The notes below the pieces were generated by a model. That model saw only the letters and a list, made by a program, of their open reading frames with translations. It ran no database searches and was not told where the DNA came from. A stretch of DNA of 21,526 nucleotides from contig NW_014577866.1 in assembly GCF_000485595.1 (NCBI RefSeq), positions 38,136 to 59,661 of the forward strand. Reading direction: 5' to 3'. This DNA is from Priapulus caudatus (Eukaryota; Priapulida; Priapulimorpha; Priapulimorphida; Priapulidae). Positions within the stretch are counted from its first letter, which is position 1; each line of letters opens with the position of its first letter. The position numbers and the translations under genes were made by a program. Below, piece by piece: positions 17,101 to 21,526 of the stretch.

Positions 17101-17865
17101 CTCACTTTCCCACTGTAGGATTCACGCAGGAGACGTATACCATGACGACTCAATATTTAAAAGCACAATTGTACACAAAATGTACACATATGCACAGTAG
17201 TTACGCTGACTGAACGGACCGCAGAACGCGCAGGTATCTGGTGTTAATTTGAACATCAACAGGTGAGAGCAACCAAAGACATCGAAGTAACAGCGGCGCG
17301 TTTATGGTGAAACCTTGCATAATTAAATCAACCCATTGTGGGGGAATGGTCAATACTGCTTTTGAATGAACACGAAAGTTTACCATTCGATCGCTTGTCA
17401 CTGTACGTGAATGATTAAGATAGGGCCCTGACATGGATCACTACATTTTTTAAACTCGATCCAAGCAAACAGCAGATGGATTAATGGCTAAACAACCATG
17501 GATGTCGAAGACATTGCGCAGTTGCGCGCAAACAAGTGATCTCACTTGGTAAGTCATCATTTATAGAGCTTATAGGTCTATATTATAAGCAAGTGGCAGG
17601 AAATTAACCAAAGCTAATCTAACAAATGAGTGGTTGTATTCGGTATATAAATCGACTCAACTTAGTTACAGAATGTAGACAGAAGACAGAATGCACGCTA
17701 CGGCATTAAACAAAAGGTGTTCAAAACCACCAAGCCATTATAGATGTCACCAACGTGCATCACATAGCACAATTTATGGTATTATGGATTTTATTTGTTG
17801 GGGTCGCAAGAAGTAATGCGCAAAAATGTACTATATTATAATTGCAAAAATAGTAAGATGTATAA
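17101..17865. other. Intronic sequence, no firm gene
   Basis: Counterpart of 6651-7392. The CTTG|GTAAGT donor of the weak candidate exon is kept at about 17547, but the frame before it is broken. A CATCAACAG|GTGAGA donor-like site near 17261 is also present in copy A near 6808. Neither has a convincing partner acceptor. Confidence 0.5.
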
Positions 17866-18829
17866 TGTAAACAGGATTTGTCATCAGTTTTTAAGAATTC
17901 AAACTCCTATTTAAATGATATTGCCCAGCAGAATTTATTCTTGTAATAACTAGCTTGGCAGCAAAAAACAGGTTTAATGGAGTGAGTGAAACCACGAGTC
18001 TTCCACGCGGGGGTCTTTGCCGCATGAAACACAAACAGCTGTTTTTATTGTTGTATGCATATGGTAGCAAGGAATATAGAGCGTACACGACTATTCCTTC
18101 ACACGATTCGTGACGCCGAGCGGAGCTCGAGTCGTCTGGTCTTCTTAGAGATGTCGTTCCGGTCCCTGGCTTAAAATTGGAACCACGCGATCGAGATGTT
18201 GAAACACAGTGCAGCAGCCAGCGAATTACATTATCTTGCCGCTATTACATTATCGTAGACATATTAATTACCGACATAACAAGCCTGTTTATTTAGAGTT
18301 TCTGTTCTAAAAACGGGTAGTATCTGCTAGTTCTCTCTCGGCAGCTGATTGGTTAACAAAGAGTGATTTCCGTGTATGGGTGGATTCGGATAGCTAATTA
18401 GCGCTATATATAATAAAGAAAACGGCGAAACTTGTATAGAGTTTAGTCCGCTGCCTGCTCTAAGGTGTCGATGCATCGTTCGTTGAAGCCTTCTCGTACG
18501 TAAGTTCTTCTTAGCGTTGGCTTAGGGCTGTTTGCCTTGATTACTTTGCTACTGTCTAAATCTTAGAACTATTCTTTTCTTGCAAAGATCACTTCTTATA
18601 TTCTTAACGTTGACTTTCTTCCACATCTGTTCGTAAGAATGAGCACTCGCCACTAATCTCTGTCTTGGCACTTTGCTGTACTACCGTTGCTACCTATTGC
18701 TTACAGGGTTTTATTGTAATAAACTATCTTTCGGTGGCACTGTTTCATTCTCTTGTGTTCTCTGTGTTAGTAAACTAAGTGCTTAACTATTTCTTACGCA
18801 CTTAGATGTTAAGACGTATCACACGTTAC
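17866..18829 (+). mobile_element. Possible solo LTR, copy B
   Basis: Starts TGTAAACAGG after TATAA and ends ACACGTTACC before AATAAATACC, so the terminal CA of copy A reads CC here. Internal order is the same: TATATATAATAAA at 18405, CGTAC|GTAAGT at 18500, TTACAG ending at 18706, AATAAA at 18718. Conservation of these signals in both copies may simply reflect common descent. Confidence 0.33.
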
Positions 18830-19305
18830 CAATAAATACCGTGTTGTGATGTGCCTGGTTTGCTTCACGCGCGTGTTCCTCTATTGCTCCAAACACAACC
18901 ACGGGCCGTCAAGAATCGATTTAGGGCAACAATTGTTATATTTATGCGTTCTTTATGGCGCAGTTTATAGCTTATATTGGGAGAATAAAAAACACGTCGT
19001 CTCAACACATCCAATTATCCAGAAATGTCGGGTAGAAAAGTATCCCAGCCACGGTGGCACTATCGAGGTGCGCAGATAAGCGCGCGCGCGCTTACATATT
19101 ACACTCCTCGTTCCGTTCATCCTGCCTTCTTCTCTTTTCCCTTTCTCCTCATTGTCTATCCTCCCGCCCCCCTCTTCTCCTCTCTCTCTCTCTCTCGGTT
19201 ATCGGTCCTCAAGAAAACGATTAAACGTAGATGCTATTTTGTATGGACAGCAGTGTTACATGAAGGCGTTTATTTAAACTATAGAGATCAATTAGTCATA
19301 AAATA
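18830..19305. other. Intronic sequence with CG/CT simple repeats
   Basis: Counterpart of 8321-8777, with GCGCGCGC near 19080-19090 and a C/CT-rich run about 19127-19196. No gene is supported. Confidence 0.6.
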
Positions 19306-19478
19306 AGATATTTATATAAGGCATTAGAATGGGATATTTATATTAGGACATTATAGATAGTGTATTTATATAGGAATTGGATTGGAGAATTATTAGTATA
19401 TATTGTATAGGGTATTTATGTAGAATATTTGAGGTATAGGCAATTGTATAGGGCTACTTCAATATAGGATATTAGGTA
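19306..19478. repeat. Degenerate TATTTATATAGGATAT tandem repeats, copy B
   Basis: The same repeat as 8778-8955, here more interrupted near 19400-19450. Confidence 0.72.
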
Positions 19479-19743
19479 GGATTTTACACATTTCTACGGT
19501 ATAAAAGACGCCAGGTTCGTGCACGCACGCGCTGCGCACTACGGCACGAGAACATAAACCACGACAGTAACAGTACGTTTAACGGTTGTCAATTGCGACG
19601 GCGGTTTAATGGCTATAATTTTACAGTAATAAATACAGCTTTCCTTCTTAATATAACGCAGCGCGCTGCATGGAGGAGAAAGCGACTGCCGCGAGGCTCT
19701 CGTCCATGGGCACCGGAACACATAACACGGGCAGACAGAGGTT

Positions 19744-19970
19744 TACTCTCTCTGCTCCCTCTACCTCTCCTCCGTTCCCTCTACCTCTCCTCCGCTCCTT
19801 CTACCTCTCATTCGCTCCCTCTACCTCTCCTCCGTTCCCTCTACCTCTTCTCCGTTCCCTCTACCTCTCATCCGCTCCCTCTACCTCTCCTCCGTTCCCT
19901 CTACCTCTTCTCCGTTCCCTCTACCTCTCATCCGCTCCCTCTACCTCTCCTCCGTTCCCTCTACCTCTTA
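19744..19970. repeat. 20-bp minisatellite, copy B (expanded)
   Basis: About eleven units of the 20-base pyrimidine-rich repeat, against about eight in copy A. Some units carry CTCATCCGCTC or CTTCTCCGTTC variants arranged as a repeating trio, so units have been amplified in groups of three. The long open frames across it (up to 235 residues) come from the repeat. Confidence 0.9.
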
Positions 19971-20430
19971 ACCGTCACATATACCCCGTCACCTCTACCT
20001 CTGCTCTGCTGCGTTACTTCATCGTATCCAGACTGGATCCTCGCTTCGTCTCCACATCGTTCTACAAGCCCGCAAACACAGACCGGTCACACGAGTCGCC
20101 ACCAGGTGGCACCGTCGGACGAGCGACGGTCGCCGAACAGCAAAACTAACAGTTCTGCTAGGTGCAGCCATGTTGTGTGGCAATGGGTGTGTCACGGCGG
20201 CGTGAGTGGGAGGGTGGATGAGGGTCTGTTGTCTGTAGTGTGTGGGAAAGGGGTGGGAGGCTGGGATGTGTGCAGTGCACTTATCCATGCAAGCACTTAG
20301 TGTAGTGTCAAAGTTAGCAGCCGTTTTTACAAACGCCGGCACCCCCGTTCCCACGTAACCCTTGCTGTTACTGTGACTGCCGGCACCCCCGCTCCCATGC
20401 TGTTACCGTGACTAACGGTACACAGGTAAG
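19971..20430. other. Unique GC-rich stretch, coding status unresolved
   Basis: Unlike the surrounding AT-rich DNA, about 20000-20300 is GC-rich and has long open frames in more than one + frame and on the - strand (20019-20354). No frame shows a CCP Cys pattern or other domain. An AG at about 20029-20030 (ATCGTATCCAG) and a strong donor, CACAG|GTAAGC at 20426, could bound an exon, but stops intervene in each frame over the whole interval. A roughly 40-base segment starting GCCGGCACCCCCG is duplicated in tandem (about 20335 and 20380). Confidence 0.4.
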
Positions 20431-20758
20431 CGTCGATCTGTGATGGTAGAAACGCGCGCGTTACCGCGACCTCTAAACTAAAACAGTAAAAGGCACTTGA
20501 TCCCGATCCCGTAGCAGTAATAATTCGCAACTCAGGTGTTGTTTTGGATCCACAAGCTTTCCACACATAATTCCTATACAAGCACGCACACACGCAATTA
20601 CAATGTAGTTAATATTTATAGTATAGGGATATCATGAGAAATGGAGCATGCGGCATCATTAATTAGGATCGAAATAATGAATATATTAAATCATTAAACT
20701 GGTTAATTATTACGAAATCACCTGCAGTCTATACTTAGCCTACAAAATTACTTTTGCA

Positions 20759-20759
<1 letters not shown>
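20431..20759. other. AT-rich sequence, no gene seen
   Basis: Contains a GCGCGCG run near 20453 and otherwise plain AT-rich sequence up to the AT microsatellite. Confidence 0.6.
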
Positions 20760-20852
<93 letters not shown>

Positions 20853-20879
20853 CATGCATATATATATCTATATATATAC
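20760..20879. repeat. Long AT microsatellite with CATACATA interruptions
   Basis: Nearly pure AT dinucleotides for about 120 bases, with two ACATACAT interruptions. It forms the left edge of partial copy C. The Tyr-Ile repeat frame through it is an artefact. Confidence 0.95.
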
Positions 20880-21526
20880 CGAATTATTATCCAATTGAAG
20901 GTTTCTTCAATTACTTGCTCATCAAAGTTCCTTGACGTAATTACTTATAGCATACGCATGGATAGCATTTATATTATAACGACATAAAATGTATATAGAA
21001 GGTTCTGCGATTTTTCATATTACTCACAATGCAACGCCGCCGGCCATGACGATTACAGAAACCAGCTCAGGCATGGTATAAGTACATTGAGCAACGCACT
21101 GTTCTCTGCTCATTTTATTCGCCTATATTAAGCAAATCCATCACAACGCCGCTCTCCTGCGGTGTTGTCAACTGCAGCATTCGATATCAGAGAGTGCCAC
21201 ACGGCTTTTTTATGCTGCCTAGCGTGATCACATCACAAGGTAAAGTGACGAGAGACAAGGCGGACAGACGCTTGGAGCATTTTCAATAAAAAAGAAATGG
21301 TGAATAAACACGAAATGTATTTACTACCATTGTTTCTCTACTCTCTTTCGCCTAGTATTGCCGATAATTACCTGTAAATGCCGGTCAAATGCTCCTCTGC
21401 AACACACAGCCACAGGTACACCGCACGCACGGCGCACGCCGCTACACATCTATACTATTAAAGTAAGACATTTCCGCTAAAAACTCCGGAGGAGGTGAAT
21501 GGCTGGGCGTGAAACGTACACCACGT
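20880..21526. repeat. Large repeat, partial copy C (runs off the window)
   Basis: From GAATTATTATCCAATTGAAG on, this matches copy B from about 14396 to 15058 almost base for base, with about a dozen one- or two-base differences by eye. It shares with B, and not with A, the block containing CATACGCATGGATAGC. It lacks the CCP exon and hairpin because it starts in the AT tract downstream of them. Confidence 0.92.
21455..21526. mobile_element. Inverted-repeat element, copy C, cut by window end
   Basis: Starts CTATTAAAGTAAGACATTT and continues CTAAAAACTCCGGAGGAGG, the left arm seen at 14979. The right arm lies beyond the window. Confidence 0.6.

Larger units (their letters stand above)
12261..19970. 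repeat. Large repeat, copy B (about 7.7 kb)
   Basis: This matches copy A (1782-9365) along its whole length in the same orientation. By eye the first 3 kb looks cleaner than copy A (the CCP exon is intact, and it agrees closely with copy C where they overlap), while the later part carries extra single bases relative to A. It begins 89 bases into the intron after the exon at 11986 and ends in the 20-bp minisatellite, where it has about 11 units against about 8 in A. Confidence 0.9.

Noticed and set aside
19593-20300. 235-residue frame with Ser-Leu-Tyr-Leu and Pro-rich repeats
   Set aside because: Most of it is the 20-bp minisatellite read over 60-base periods; the equivalent frame in copy A stops early.
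20754-20987. Tyr-Ile repeat protein frame
   Set aside because: It is a translation of the AT microsatellite.
1-21526. CRISPR array or bacterial operon
   Set aside because: The repeats are contiguous satellites without unique spacers, and the genes are interrupted by GT/AG introns, so the DNA is eukaryotic.

Overview
This window looks like animal (metazoan) genomic DNA, probably from an invertebrate, covering part of a large multi-exon gene for a protein built from complement control protein (CCP, sushi) domains on the + strand. The support is eukaryotic: short exons that each encode one CCP domain, bounded by consensus GT/AG splice sites and all in phase 1-1; kilobase introns full of microsatellites, minisatellites and fold-back elements; and blocks of interstitial TTAGGG telomere-type repeat. 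I cannot name the species or the gene. No start codon, signal peptide or stop codon of the CCP gene is visible, so both ends lie outside the window.

Layout. Positions 1-1756 are a degenerate ATGG satellite with ACGG islands, ending at a 25-base N gap (1757-1781). Positions 1782-9365 are copy A of a large repeat. It holds a frame-broken CCP exon (2780-2966), a long hairpin, an inverted-repeat element carrying a tRNA-like segment, a second fold-back and a possible solo LTR. Positions 9366-12260 are unique and hold the cleanest part of the gene: four intact CCP exons (9391-9573, 10609-10818, 11391-11585, 11986-12171), a probable half-CCP fossil near 11169, a ~66-bp tandem array and a GA/CT-rich tract. 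Positions 12261-19970 are copy B of the large repeat, with an intact version of the CCP exon at 13236-13406. Positions 19971-20760 are unique and GC-rich at first, with no convincing gene. A long AT microsatellite leads into a partial third copy (C, 20880-21526) that runs off the window.

How the parts fit. Spliced in order, the exons add consecutive CCP domains to one extracellular or secreted chain. The phase 1-1 structure means whole exons can be gained or lost without breaking the frame, and the junction codons formed between successive exons are all sense codons. CCP arrays mediate protein-protein or protein-glycan contacts in complement regulators, adhesion proteins and many invertebrate proteins; which role applies here cannot be read from this fragment.

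Main caution. Copies A and B differ mostly by scattered one- and two-base insertions and deletions, more than expected of an ordinary old duplication and typical of uncorrected single-molecule reads. The duplication may be partly or wholly an assembly artefact, although one ~45-base block (A unlike B and C) and a different minisatellite length argue that at least two real alleles or paralogues are present. Coding statements are therefore firmest in 9391-12171 and for the exon at 13236. I did not see a clearly new biological system; the best novel candidates are the inverted-repeat element with an internal tRNA-like B box, the ~106-bp hairpin, and the possible solo LTR with a conserved promoter, intron and poly(A)-signal arrangement.
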